From positions 434,001 to 498,000 of the forward strand of contig QNQO01000819.1 in assembly GCA_003290165.1 (NCBI GenBank): a stretch of 64,000 nucleotides of DNA. Reading direction: 5' to 3'. The translations under genes and the position numbers were made by a program. This DNA comes from Berberis thunbergii. Taxonomy: Eukaryota; Streptophyta; Magnoliopsida; Ranunculales; Berberidaceae. The notes beneath the pieces are model-generated. The model was not told the origin of the DNA and ran no database searches. It was given only the letters and a program-made list of their open reading frames with translations. Within the stretch, counting starts at the first letter, position 1. Every line of letters starts with the position of its first letter. Positions 18,976-31,640 of the stretch are shown piece by piece.

Positions 18976-21114
18976 GGGAACTGAAGTGAACTTTGCGTCT
19001 TGTGTCCTCTTGTATGCAAGTCTTTACTTCTGATTCAAGGCATGTTCAAAGTCTGAGATTCTGCCCTTAGACTCGTCATTGATGGTAGTCGTAGGAGATA
19101 AGCTGATTATATGAGGCCATTAGTGTCATCATATCATGATTTTTCTTTTAACGTGTGTTTGATTCGCCATTTCACCCTCCTTTATTTGTGCTTGTAATTT
19201 TGTATTTGTAGGTGAGAATTGAGGGTTGGGTAGCATTAAAGATTGATTTGGATTGGTTGTTGCCTTAGAAAAAGTCATTTTAGGTACCAATAAGATGCCA
19301 GTCACATTGACATTAGACCTCCTTGATCTTTAATTTTTGTGTGAAATTCCTGATATAATTTGAAACCGAAAAATATTCGTGTTCCTTGTTCACTTGTATT
19401 ATAATCATAGTGGCTGTAATGTGCAGTGTCGTCAGGTAAATGATCCCCTATTAGATGAAGAGTGAGTTTGAGTTTGCTATGGTGTTTGGATCTGATGGAG
19501 GTAATAACATATTTGGTTCATATCTGGTTACATGTTAGCATCTCAGGAATATAGATTAAGAGTAGAAGTAAGTCATTGCTAATTTATAAATTAGTTTAAA
19601 ACAGTAAACCTGCTACGATGGTTGTTGATGCTCACTGACTGCTAGTGTACTTGAATTTGACTGATTGAACACTTGTAGCTGCCTATAATTATTAGCCTTT
19701 AAGGTGCGTTTTTATTGTTAATATGCATTTTAGTTTCAAACTGCAGAGCTGTGTATTAAGCAACAAATTATTGAGTATTGCTTGAAGTTTTTTTGTCGGC
19801 ATCTTATTTGGAAAATCAAAGTGGCAAAAATTAGAAAAATTGATGTCATTGTAGGGAAATTATCTCAGATAAGCATGTTTTTTGAAATCTGACATATTAG
19901 AGAATCTAAGAGAGCAAATTTTAATAGTTTGGCAAAAGGAAGCATATGGGACATGTTGCTTTTGCTTGGGATCTTACAGCAGTATATAGCTATAGCAGAG
20001 GCGTGCATAAAGAAATTTTTTTGTTTTTAAAGATAAAATGACTTAAGAGGCAACTTGAAGAAGATAAAAATTTGAAAGAAAAAGTGAAAGGGGGATTCTA
20101 CTTATTTACTGGGATTATTCTTTGAACTCAAATTCTCAAATATGTTAGATTTGCTTATAGGGAATTCCCTATTAGAAGTATTGTAGGAATTCCTAGATTA
20201 TCTGTGTGCATACACTTTTACACAAATCGGGCATCATGCACATATTGTAAATTCTATTAATTCTAGTATGTCATGAAATTAATTCTTATTTACCTATTGA
20301 TCATTGAAGAACTATTTATTTGCTACGAGTCTTACTCACATTCTAAGTTAATCAGGATTACAAACTATTGTCTCTCTTCTTCACTGGACTAGGACATCAA
20401 CTTCTACTATTAGTGAGATTAGGATATTATCAATTTCTCTTCCTGATTTCATCATCTATTAATATCTTGATTTTCTTTCTTTTCGCAATTGTTTGAATAA
20501 TTTTGAGCCATGAAGAGATTTTTTTACGATTTTCTCTTGTTCCTCATCTCCTTGTATTTGCGGTTTCGAGTTTCTTCTCTTTCCCGGTCGGACCTTCGAG
20601 CTTTCCTTTCTTCCTCACGCTCAATCGCTATTTTTGTTATTGCTTACGGATTAGCGTTGTTTTATTGCTTTTATACCTATTGCAACTTTGTCTCAGTACC
20701 ACCACCACCACCAACCATCGCACCTCATCATCCATTTTCATATTCGGTTTGAGTACCACTGCCACTACCATCCATTATGCTAGAGATACTAATAATGGGT
20801 CAATTGAACACAATTAGATGGACATAAAACCCCTTGTCATTGTCCTGACTATGCGGGCCTGGCTCTCTAGATTTTTTGGAACTCGACCTCTGATTTAATA
20901 CGCTACAAGCCTACCACTAGATAGTAACCCATTAGCTGCCAGGCCACCTCATTCTCCATTTTCTTTGTCAGTTTTGCCCAACACTCAAACCACACCTGTC
21001 CTCAACTCTATACACGTGTCATCTCAATCACCCTCCACATATGTAGTCTGCAACGTAACAACTCTTGTATATCTGAAGACTCTAATCAAACATACAACAC
21101 AAACATACCCATGC
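18976..21114. other. Upstream region of the CHUP1-like gene and of the F-box gene
   Basis: No gene was recognised. A weak inverted pair GGGCCTGGCTCTCTAG (near 20855) and TGCCAGGCCACC (near 20938) resembles the ends of the MITE at 16023, so a decayed relative may lie at about 20850-20950. A plus-strand open frame at 20510-20752 (80 codons, hydrophobic N-terminus, Pro-rich end) has no recognised homologue and is not called. Confidence 0.45.
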
Positions 21115-21937
21115 ATGCAACAATTGCAGCAAATCTTTGGTGATAATAACACCATGAGTCCTAGTTGCAGTTCTTATTCCTCTACGATGTTTCCATGGGA
21201 AGTAGTAGGCCTCATATCTCAATACATGGATCCCAAAACCCTAGCAATTGCTTCATGTGTGTGCAAATCATGGTCAATCACCCTGTCCTCTGATCACATA
21301 TGGAAGACCCATTGTTTCACTCACCACCCTTCCTTCTCCCAGGTTCATCTCTCACACCCCTACTATTTCATATCGTCAACTCTACTCTCTAGCCCATCTT
21401 TCATCGACAGCACGCCTTCGACAGCCTCCTCCGCCAGCTATCTCGATCTCTGACCTTATATTCTCTATCAACATATTCAACACTAGAACTAGCTCAAACG
21501 TTTTGAGTGTAACCCAATTCGGAGAAGAACTCAGTTGCGCAAACGTGTTTCGGTTCGATATCAATGTGACTGATGATGGTGAAGAAGAAGTGGGAGTGTT
21601 TGATGACGATGAAGAGATGAGGGTGTGTTGGAGTGTGGTGTTGAAGGGGTGGAGGGGTGTTTTCTTAGTTATGGATTGTAAAGGGAAAGGAAGGTTTGTT
21701 GCTGGTGGTGAAAGTGGTGGTGGGGAGAGGTGGTTCTCTGAAGAACAACCGCCGCCGTGTTCGAGTGGTAGTGGTACAACTAGTGGTATTGTTGCGGAAT
21801 TAGGACTTGGATTCAAGAAGAAGATGAAGCTGGAGAAAGTGAGCATTGGGGTGATGAATGTGATGAGTTGGAGATACTTGAGCGTTGATGATGCTCTTAG
21901 GTATTTGCAGTATTTCCTTCTTTTACATGCCTTGTAA
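21115..21937 (+). pseudogene. F-box protein (At5g04010-like family) with one apparent frameshift
   Basis: SCF ubiquitin-ligase substrate receptors of this plant family have one N-terminal F-box and no known C-terminal repeat. Frame 1 from the ATG at 21115 (or 21154) gives the F-box: FPWEVVGLISQYMDPKTLAI, then CKSWS and SSDHIWK. The C-terminal family region then reads in the next frame, from SYRQLYSLA at 21368: AISISDLIFSINIF, VFRFDINV, VVLKGWRGVF, DCKGKGRF, WFSEE, VAELGLGFKK, SWRYLSVDDALRYLQ, stop at 21937. The switch must fall at about 21330-21367. A 52-bp GT-AG interval there is too short for a plant intron and would delete the conserved SYRQLYS block. Either a recent pseudogene or a one-base assembly error fits. 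Confidence 0.8.
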
Positions 21938-22245
21938 ACTAGTTAGAATTTAATTTCTTGCTTGGAGGTATTGGCTTGTTGATTTTTTTGTAATCCCTCG
22001 ACTCCTCTCACCCAAATTTTGCATGCTGCGAGTTTGAACACTTGAACCTGTGATTCCATCCGTCACCTGCTCTATTGGCATTTGCTTGTTGACGATGAGT
22101 TGGTAAATTAAGTACTTGAACTGTTCTATTGTTTATTTTTGAAATTTTGATGATCACTTTGTTATTATACCTAAACATGTAGGTGTTTAAAAGAAACTTA
22201 ACATTATAAGCACTATTAATATAAAAATCAGTTCATACAGCAAAA
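21938..22245. other. Spacer between the F-box gene and tRNA-Val
   Basis: AT-rich spacer with no recognised feature other than probable F-box 3' UTR. Confidence 0.4.
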
Positions 22246-22319
22246 GGTTTCGTGGTGTAGTTGGTTATCACGTCAGTCTAACACACTGAAGGTCTCCGGT
22301 TCGAACCCGGGCGAAGCCA
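22246..22319 (+). tRNA. tRNA-Val (anticodon AAC)
   Basis: The 74-nt cloverleaf has acceptor strands GGTTTCG and CGAAGCC plus discriminator A, a D-arm with internal box A (GTGTAGTTGGTTATCACG), anticodon loop CTAACAC with AAC at 22280-22282, and T-arm GGTTCGAACCC as box B. No 3' CCA is encoded, as expected for a nuclear gene. A T-rich run about 12 nt downstream can terminate RNA polymerase III. There is no intron. Confidence 0.96.
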
Positions 22320-22530
22320 ATTATTTATTTATTTTTGCATATCAAGAAATAACCTCAAGAGTTGGGAGAACTAGTTGGAATGATATGGACTTGGAAGCGA
22401 TATATATAGTGTTGATGGAATGGGTCGTATCAAACCTGTATTAGCACAACTTCGGCATTTTGTTATGACATACATGTTCATATAAAATTGACACTAACGC
22501 AGGTTGCATGCTCCATGCTTTATTGTTCCT

Positions 22531-22688
22531 AAAGCCTGGTTGGCTAATGAGGCTAGAATGGTAACCCATTTGCAACAAGAAAGAATAGTATCTAGTCTAA
22601 CATCTTTTAAAGCCTGGTTTGGGCTAATGAGGCTAGAATGGTAACCCATTGCAACAAGAAAGAATAGTATCTAGTCTAACATCTTTAA
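22531..22688. repeat. Tandem duplication, about 78-80 bp unit, two copies
   Basis: AAAGCCTGGTTGGCTAATGA and the following 58 bp (22531-22608) are repeated at 22609-22688 with small indels. It directly precedes the MITE at 22713. Confidence 0.88.
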
Positions 22689-22712
22689 AACTTTGCAAAC
22701 GCTGAGCATTAA

Positions 22713-22884
22713 GAGTGATTCTAGCCAGCTTCCTCGAGGGAGAGTGTGGGCCGCTCATCCCCTTGGAATGCATGTTGGTATTTTTCATGCACACATCCCG
22801 AGAGAAATGGACGGTCTCCACATTCCCTCTCTCCAAACCTCGTTGATTTCCCTCGCTGGCTTCCTCGACATTTAGAATTCTTGG
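22713..22884. mobile_element. Hairpin MITE family, copy 1 (Mutator-like)
   Basis: The right end reads CTCGCTGGCTTCCTCGACAT followed by TTAGAATTC; the left end has GATTCTAGCCAGC and CGAGGGAGAG. Internal arms carry GGACCGTCCATT-like sequence in inverted order. The flanks repeat AGCATTAA (22705-22712 and 22885-22892). It is more diverged than copies at 36265, 40036 and 46224 but shares their TTCCTCG/TTTAGAATTC terminus. Confidence 0.7.
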
Positions 22885-22892
22885 AGCATTAA

Positions 22893-23420
22893 TTATCAAA
22901 CCCAAATTATTTCGGCTTACATATTGGCTTTTTGTTTGGGGTACCTCATGTGCTTATGTGTTGTGTGTGGAAGAAAAACAATTGATGGATCTTGAACTTA
23001 AAGGTGTCTTGGTACTCTTTTGTAACCTATTCCCTTTCTCAATAAATTTTTCTTGTTTAGCCTTGGGAGAAAAAATTTGCATTTAAGGTTTTGTTTACCA
23101 CAAACAACTTTAAATAATTACCAAGGCTGTAAGTCAACCCGGACATATTCAATAAGTTGGTCATTTGTTATGGTTTTTGCGATTATTATTGCAACAAGAG
23201 CATGATTACGATGTCTGGTCTAAGGTGCCTGTTTGATACTGATGGTATCAATACCGTAGATGTGCATCGAGATAGGAATAACATTGTGTACCTTCCGCTC
23301 TCTTTCTCTCCCTTACTGCTTATCTCTTATCCTTACTCTCAACAAAATCTCAGTGTCACGATCATAGAAAGTGTGCAATGTTAAAACTATGTTTGATCCA
23401 ACTGTAAGAACTTGACCAAT
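22893..23420. other. Intergenic, no recognised feature
   Basis: AT-rich DNA with short open frames only. No gene, RNA or repeat is supported here. Confidence 0.4.
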
Positions 23421-23560
23421 GGTGTACCAACTGAGTTGGTAGAGGTGTGATGGATGGTATCACACGTCACAAATTCAAACTCGATCGATGGACATGAGGT
23501 GGGGAGGGTTAAGCAACGGCGGACAACATAGATTTCGTTCGTGGTTGTTACTAATGCTCC
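23421..23560 (+). mobile_element. tRNA-derived SINE-like sequence
   Basis: A polymerase III box A-like stretch (ACTGAGTTGGTAGAG, near 23430) is followed 34 bp later by a box B-like stretch (GTCACAAATTCAAACTC, near 23466). The rest does not fold as a tRNA. The stretch GGTGTACCAACTGAGTTGGT resembles the start of the copy at 60777. No poly(A) tail or clear target duplication was found, so it is old. Confidence 0.5.
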
Positions 23561-23635
23561 TAAAAAGTGTGGAAGAAGATGAGTGTTGGAAGTAAAATCT
23601 TTGAAATATATGTGTATGTATTTCAAAGTTTGTAA

Positions 23636-24163
23636 GGGTGGGCAATGTCGGTTCGGGTTCGGTTTTGAGCCCCAAACCGATTTCGAACCGATTTAATTCG
23701 GTTTGTCCAAAATCCAAATCGAAACCGAATTTTGTATTTGTAAACCGATCGGTTCGGTTCGGTTGGACCGAAATTTCAGGCTCAAGCATTTGAAAAACTT
23801 TCATTAAAACATATCCAATTTTTTACAGGTCCAATTTTTTTATAGACTCAATTTTTTAGCCCAAAATTGAAAACTTTGAGAAAATGGGGTGATTTAGTGC
23901 AACAGGGTGTATTGCAATGCATTTGCTGCACTAATCAAGTATTGACACCTACTTTTTATTTAGTTATTTATTTATATTTAATTAATCGGTCGGTTCGGTT
24001 ATAAATCGGTCGGTTCAAAACCGCAAACCGATTTTGAACCGTTTATAATCGGTTCGGTTTAAATTATTTTTTCTCTACTCATATTTCGGTTCGGTTACCG
24101 AACCGAATTTGAAAATCGGTTCGGTCGGTTAACTGAATTTAAATCGATTTTTGCCCACCCCTA
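23636..24163. mobile_element. CGGTT-rich element with inverted ends and 11-bp target duplication
   Basis: The element begins GGGTGGGCAA and ends TTGCCCACCCC, and both arms are built of CGGTTCGGTT or its complement. The flanks repeat AAAGTTTGTAA (23625-23635 and 24164-24174). Such CGGTT-rich stretches are common in plant genomes but are usually left as low-complexity DNA; the matched flanks show this one inserted as a unit. No coding capacity was seen. Confidence 0.75.
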
Positions 24164-24491
24164 AAAGTTTGTAAAGGAAAAAGGGTTTGGTAAATATGTT
24201 ATCATCACAAACATCTATGCTAAAACTTTTGTCCCATGGACATGACTGCCATTAGCATAACGAAGGCTAGAGTGACCATCTTTCTTCATGTTATAATACT
24301 TGTTACTCAACAAGTAGGAAATATTTGTGAGATTTAAAAAAAAATAAAAAAAAATTGGATCGTTGACCCTTATTTATTTATTTTAATCCATTCCTGAAAT
24401 CTAGTCAATCAATGTGCAAAGGCTAAAGATCGATGAGAACTCAGAAGCTTCTCAACAATCTTATTAAGAATTTTCTAAGTCATTCAATTTA

Positions 24492-24819
24492 GGGTGTGTT
24501 TGGTTGCATGGAATCCTATGCCATGAGAATCCATGAAGGGGACCACTACATTTTATGTTAGATTGATATATCACTTCACATTACCATTTGACCACCATTT
24601 TATTTTGTGATCAATGGTGGAAATAAAAGTCCCATAAACATGGAAATCCCACTCCTTGGCCCCCAAGGCATGTGATTCTCATGTTCATGGGACTTTCATT
24701 TCCACCATTGATCACAAAACCAAATGGTGGATGTAGAGTGATATATCAATTTAGCCTAAAATGTAGTGGTCCCCTCATGAATTCTCATGGCATAAAATTC
24801 CATGCAACCAAACACACCC
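24492..24819. mobile_element. Tourist-like (PIF/Harbinger) MITE, near-complete palindrome
   Basis: The termini are GGGTGTGTTTGGTTGCATGG and its complement, flanked by TTA on both sides (24489-24491 and 24820-24822). The inverted homology extends through most of the 328 bp, including GGACCACTACATTTTA with its partner, so the RNA could form one long hairpin. Confidence 0.9.
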
Positions 24820-24822
24820 TTA

Positions 24823-25830
<1,008 letters not shown>

Positions 25831-27245
25831 TTATGCAAAAAAACTCAAATGAGGTCAAAATACATATGTTCTGCTGAAAGGAGGCATTTGATAGGTGAAA
25901 AACCTTCAAGTTGCTACAAGCTACAACATTCAAGTTGCATATTTGAGTAGAAAATCATACACTACAGATTATGAGATAACAATGCACATTCATAACAGAT
26001 ATGAGAGAATGAATACAAATAAATAATATTCACAAGACAAAGTTTAAGAGTACTACAGATGAACTATTATCCACCATGTTAGAGGCTTGACCTGTCTTGG
26101 GGTTTCAACCAACACTCAGATGGAAGTGCCCCTGACAGTATTGCACAAGCTGTGGGTATATATAAAAATTAAATTGGTAATTTATTGAAGCTTTGTTGAG
26201 AATCAAAACCAACCTCAAACCTCCCCTCTTCTCATCTTCTGCACCAATGGCAACTACACTCACCTTATGTGTTTGCAGATCATATATATATATATCCCTC
26301 AAAATGTCTGCATTATCACAAGGGTAGGAAGTACAGTTACAAAAACTAATTCCCTTTTTCTATAAAGAGATCTAACTTAGAGAGGCAAAGCCAAATTCCC
26401 AAGCACCTTTACAGACTCCCCACAAATCTTTTGAAACAAAACACTAAAAAATATATCAAATCTTGTACCAACGTAAAATTTTCTAACCTCACTATATAAC
26501 ATTGATTTGAAACTTGCAAAGAGACATCTTGAACTGTGCGTAGTTGGGCTTGTTCACCAAACTTGAACATGAATTTTGGAACTAAAAAGGACAGCCAAAT
26601 CAAACTGTAGTTCAATACCATCAGGATTTTTTCTACTTTTTTCAGTCCCAGCTCTCAAACATATTGCCAACTTTGTTCTTGGAAACATGCATTCTACTTT
26701 AGCACATAACTTATAGTTTATACATTTTCAAAAACCTTCTTTCGGGTCTCTTATATATTCTAGCCATGACCAATGAATATGCATCTTAACCAAACATCAA
26801 TAAGTATCTTAAATGTTAAATCTAAAAGCAAGACCAAACCGCTGAATTTAACTAGGGAAAAAAATGAATAAAAAGAAACAATTAATCAAGATAATGGAAA
26901 TATATATAGTAGAATGGAGAGAGAGGAAATGTAGCCCCTCTCAACATAATGGAACTACCACAAACATGTAAATCAACAAACCTTGGAAAGCATCGATCTC
27001 GCAAGTTTGAGGCAGATAACGACAACTGTTCACATGATTAATGGAACCAATTAGTATTAAATGGGCAAGGAAATACAAGGGCATTGTAAGTATACATGGA
27101 TAATTCTAATAATTTGAGAACAGTAACTCTATTTTAACATTTAAAATCCATATTCATTTTGACAATGGCTGACATGGCACCTTGAATTTTTAAAGATACA
27201 TATTGATTCTACCACCTTGAATGGTGTTGCAGGTGTCTTACTGTG
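25831..27245. other. Intergenic, AT-rich, no recognised gene
   Basis: Only short open frames occur. A short CT/AT stretch near 26280-26300 and scattered A-rich runs are the only features seen. Confidence 0.4.
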
Positions 27246-27251
27246 GAAACC

Positions 27252-27459
27252 TGTTAGGAGATTATTTAGGTGATTTATTCATTTAATTCTAGGATAGCTA
27301 TATATGGGTACTTGCTTTGTTATACGGAAACTATTTCCTCAAGAAGTTTACTATTTCCTAAACTATTGCTAGGTATTATGGAAAATTAGGGAAGCTACTT
27401 GTATAAATATCTTTTATTGGGTTTATGAGAAGACAGAAACAATTACTCTAAAATCTTCA
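27252..27459 (+). repeat. 5' LTR of the Copia element
   Basis: The 208-bp LTR runs from TGTTAGGAG to AATCTTCA. It differs from the 218-bp 3' LTR by scattered substitutions and small indels, so the insertion is not recent. Confidence 0.93.
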
Positions 27460-27789
27460 TGGTATCAGAGCACATTCTGAAATACAACACAAGTTGATTC
27501 AATTGCTCTTGATTCTGCTGCATCAATGGTTTTCTCATTGTATAGCTTGATTTTCACTACCCCAAAAAAAAGTATTTCTTATATGTTTGCAAATCAATGC
27601 TTTCAAGGATTTCAGCAGCCTTGTGAAGCACTATGCTCAAATGATAGAAAGACCCTGCTATACAGTGAAATATTGTAGGAAGATTCCTTGTACATACATT
27701 CGGTCGGTGGCATAAAGTTTACCTAGGACACTTCTCAACAATATTGATGCAGAAATCAGTGTCCATGGGATTCTTTTCAGCAGCAGATA

Positions 27790-28289
27790 CATATGATACA
27801 TATGAACCCCGCTCCTGCTGTGCAACCTCTTCCAGGTTTTACTGCCGAACAACGGGCGGCGTTAACAGCCGCATTTGGTACTCCTCACGGCTCCTTCTAA
27901 CAGGTTTGCATGTTAAGTTGGAAATGGATTCTTTGGATAATTGATACTGGATGTTCTCATCATGTTATGGTAATGAATCTTGTTTAGTAGATACTAAGGT
28001 AGTTTCGCCAAGTCTCGTGGGCCTTCCGGATGGTCAAACGGTGGTTGCTACTAAGGAGGGTGTCGTGAACTCACGGAAAAAAATAATACTCCAACATGTT
28101 CTTTTGTTCTCAAGTTTAAACTGCAATTTAATTTAGGTTTCACAACTAAATGATGATCTAAATTGCTTTGTCCAATTTAATTCTAACTTGTTGCTATACA
28201 TGACGCTTACATTCGAGGAGGTGATTGGCACGGGTGAGAGACGGGATGAAATTTACTACCTACAGCATGAATTATAGGTGCAAGCGATT
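27790..28289 (+). pseudogene. Copia gag remnant and aspartic protease
   Basis: A Pro/Ala-rich gag tail is followed, after a stop, by the protease signature WIIDTGCSHHVMG near 27937-27975 and the downstream GLPDGQTV block. Further on, GTGERRDEIYYL marks the region before integrase. In-frame stops are present, and the CACTA element interrupts the frame at 28290. Confidence 0.8.
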
Positions 28290-28619
28290 TCGCACTACTA
28301 CATAATATAGCTTAGGTAACGCTATTTAGATAGCGCTTTTTTAAAGAGCTATCCAAGTGGGCGCTAGGATAGCGCTTATTTGTCTTTAAAAAAAAAATCA
28401 AAAAAAACGCTACAATAGCGCTTTTAAATTTTTTTTTCAGTTAAGCCGCAATCTTAATTATGTCTTAGATAGCGCTTTAAAAAACGCTATGTAGAAAAAC
28501 GTTACCAAAACTACCATAGCGCTTTTAAAGTGCTTGCATAGCGCTTTTAAACTACCATAGGGTTTCGAAGCGCTATGCTACTTACATTTAGTATAGCGCT
28601 TCCACCTCCTAAAGTTGTA

Positions 28620-29222
28620 TAAAAGCCAAACCCTAACCCCCTAAATATCTCTCTTTCGTTCTCTTCTCTTCTCTGCTAAACTGCAACTCAGAGTCGCATC
28701 TCTCCTTAGCAGCAGAAGTAGAATTAGAGGAACGAACAACAACTTAGAAACCCTAATATCTTCCCCAACCCTAATTTTATCATTCCAATGCCTTCAATCC
28801 CAATCACTGATTCAATGATCTTCGAAGAGCAACCCAAAGACAAGAAGAAATCTTTGAAAGACAAGAAGCAGACAAGCGACGCCGCGCCATGGAGATAACA
28901 ACATCGACGGACAAGAAGAAGAGCAAGGAGAAGAAGAGCCCCAAAGTGGAGGAACCAAGCAGCGATGACTCTGCGCAGCTGAAGAAGTCGAAGAAGAAGA
29001 AGAAGAGGAGCGCTGAGGAGACTGAGACTGAGTTGGTGGGGGAGTCTGTCAAGAAGCAGAAGTTGCTGGAGAATGGAGAGGTGGTTGCGTCATGCTGTAA
29101 AAGAGGTCTGAATTCGACTTCGAGGTTTAGGATTTCTAATAGCCTTTGAGGGAAAAGTTGAAGGCTAATGGGATTGAGGCTCTGATGGGTTGAATTTGGT
29201 CGGCAGAGCTTGTACTGGTCAG
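28620..29222 (+). pseudogene. Captured DEAD-box RNA helicase 5' end (RH7/PRH75-like) with its promoter
   Basis: A TATA-like stretch (TTGTATAAAAGCC, near 28613) is followed by telo-box motifs AAACCCTAA (near 28630 and 28750), then an ATG at 28788 encoding MPSIPI. A Lys-rich nucleolar-type N-terminus follows in a shifted frame (28889-29149). Then come pieces matching the helicase core start: RFRISNSL, EKLKANGIEAL and, after a deletion removing the Q motif, LVGRACTGQ (Walker A region). A frameshift, a TGA and the deletion make it non-functional. RH7-type proteins act in the nucleolus. The rest of the helicase is absent. Confidence 0.78.
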
Positions 29223-29299
29223 GATGGTTTTCGAAGTCTTTGATGGTTTTGTGAATTTGATCTTAAATGCGAATGGGGGGGTGTGCTTGTGTTTTTGTT

Positions 29300-29712
29300 T
29301 GCAGAAGTTGTCGATCGAGAGGGGAAAGTCGTCACTTTTATCTCTTGTCAAGGCTTTCGACTCTGTTCTTGAGGTTTATGAAGGTTTCTGCAAACTTGAA
29401 ACAGGTGAGATTTGGTTCAATTTGGTGCTTCGTTGTCTTTTGGATGTTTAGGGTGTTTTGGGTTGTGTTAGTATAGCTGTTCAGTTCAGTTCTCTTGCAT
29501 TTTGTGGGTTGATTTTTTATTTTGTGTTTGGGGATTTTGTTTGTTGTGGCTTTCAGTTCTCTCCCCCTTTGTTCCCTTCTAAGAACTAGGTCTAAACTCT
29601 AAAGCTTACTTAATTGTATTTTGTTGGCGTCTTGCAGCTTGGGACGAAGTTTGTTAAAAATGCGTGTATTGAACTCATTAAAGAATCTAGAGGCCAAGGA
29701 CTATGGAAGGTA
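29300..29712 (+). pseudogene. Second captured exon pair of unknown origin
   Basis: One exon-like block (about 29303-29405, ending at CAGGTGAG) encodes KLSIERGKSSLLSLVKAFDS and a short tail. A second (about 29638-29709, acceptor TTGCAG, donor AAGGTAAG) encodes LGTKFVKNACIELIKESRGQ and GLWK. I do not recognise the source gene. Both could be parts of one transcript; whether it is transcribed is unknown. Confidence 0.45.
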
Positions 29713-31302
29713 AGAAGGAAGCTTCTCTCATGCAATCTATACTGTATCCCGAGTAGAACGCTCTCCCATTTATAGTATTCTATATGATTTAAACTCAAAG
29801 GTTAACATGGATGTCTATCTTGTATTCAATTCTGTGGAAGAATATGTTAAAATGTAATACTAGCTACCAGTGGGTGATTAAAAATCGTGGACGTATTCAT
29901 TAAACTTAAGTAAAATATCATTGCACATTAGAATGCTAATAGTTAGCATACGAAAAATGTACATATGTACACTAAAAGTATGTACGAGTCCATGTTTTCA
30001 AAAAAATTATTAAAAAAAAATGAAATTTCCATTCACACAAGACATGCTACCTGTTACCTAGTTTCATCTTTAAGTAGTGTAAATATTCTCTTATGATACT
30101 GCCATGTTTTGAATTTATGATTTTTTTCTTTCTTCTTTATTCTCTCAAGCCTTTTCATTTACATGCATGTAATCTTATTGATACTTTTTATTGCTGTGTT
30201 TGAAATGCTTTGCTAGTGCCATAAGGTCTATTCATATGGCTGAACCATGCTGTAAGCCACGACAAGACCAAGACTTGAGGCACTCCTTCAGTAATTTGAT
30301 TACACATTAAGTTGCATACCTTTGAAATGTAGTTTATGCCAAAAGTTGGCATATCTTTCAAGTTTGTTTAATTTTTCCTTTTTTGCTGAATTTTTAGGTG
30401 AAAAGGAAACTCTGTTTTACTACCTATAAAGAAAAAAAAATCAGCACATGTAGGCTACAGTGTCCATATAATTCCTTTGATTAATAGTCATGTAGTTTGC
30501 TTCATTTTAGGTGTCATGAGTCACGACATACATGCTCGGAACGGATGTCCATGTAATTGGTATGTTCACTTTGTGGATTTTTTGAAATGGACCTAGAATG
30601 ATCGTTATGCCCCATCACATGTTCTTGGTCCGAGCAAAATTACATGTTTGTTTTGTATATCTCCGTCATCTATGTTAAGCATGTTGACTATATTGAAGCA
30701 TGACATATATAAAACTTTAAGGCAGTTAACAGTTTTGAGTTGTTGTGATATCTCTAATTAATGTAAGCTTGAAACCTTCAGCAAGTTTGTCAGAAATTTT
30801 TGTTCTTTCATGTTTACCACTCACAAGCACATTTTGAAACTTTTGCTTCCGAGTGCAGGTCTTGTAATCTCAATAACTTTATTCTTCATAGTAGTTCTTT
30901 TTTAGATAACATTTTTTTTGAGTCTGGGATAATTGAACTAAACTAGCTGCTGGACCTCATCTCCTGGTTTTTAGAGAACAACTTTCCTTTTTTAATAAGA
31001 ATAAAAAATTCCATTTTCTGCGTATTATATTTTCAAATGCTCTTGCCCTACCTTTATTTTTGTTATGGATAGTACATATGCCCTCTTTTAAATACCACTA
31101 AAAGACCTCTGATTGAAATTTGATTTTCTCGTATCTGTTTAATTAGTACAATTCAATGCATCCAACTTCCTGTCATTCTCTTCTTTAATGTTGCTACTGC
31201 CTAACAAAATACTGACTAATGTTGTGCATATAATATTCTGTTTCTGTGTGTTTATTGTTTTAAATGGGGCTGCAGGTGGAAAGAAGCATCCATGGTGGTG
31301 TC
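29713..31302 (+). other. Interior of the CACTA element, intron-like
   Basis: T-rich sequence with no coding recognised, bounded by a donor at about 29710 and an acceptor (CTGCAG) at 31275. It could be captured intron DNA. Confidence 0.35.
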
Positions 31303-31640
31303 GAGGAACGTCCACAACTTCAAGCAAATCTTCCCTGTGGACCTTCCACAAGTGGGCATAGAAACTGGTGCACCCTCCTCAACTCACAATAGGATCAGTG
31401 CTGCGAGGAGCGTCCACAACTTCAAGCAAATCCTCCACCTCGTGGACCTTCACAGTAGCAGCAGGAGCAATAACCATCTGGCAGTAACACCATGATCAGT
31501 GCTGCTGAGCGTCCACAACTTCAAGCTAATCCTCCACTTCATGGACCTTCCACAAGTCGCAACAGGAGCAACATCCATCTAACAGTAACATCATGATCAG
31601 TGCTGCTGAGGAGCATCCACAAACTTCAACTTATTGAAGA
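31303..31640 (+). repeat. Tandem repeat of about 102 bp, four diverged copies
   Basis: Copies begin near 31303, 31405, 31506 and 31608 with variants of GAGGAGCGTCCACAACTTCA. One frame gives repeated ERPQLQAN blocks, so it may derive from a repetitive coding exon. It lies just inside the right subterminal region of the CACTA element. Confidence 0.75.

Noticed and set aside
20503..20817. Plus-strand open frame with hydrophobic N-terminus
   Set aside because: No homology recognised, two overlapping frames of similar length, and composition typical of T-rich spacer.
21382..21846. 154-codon minus-strand open frame
   Set aside because: It is antisense to the C-terminal part of the F-box gene, whose conserved motifs are on the plus strand.
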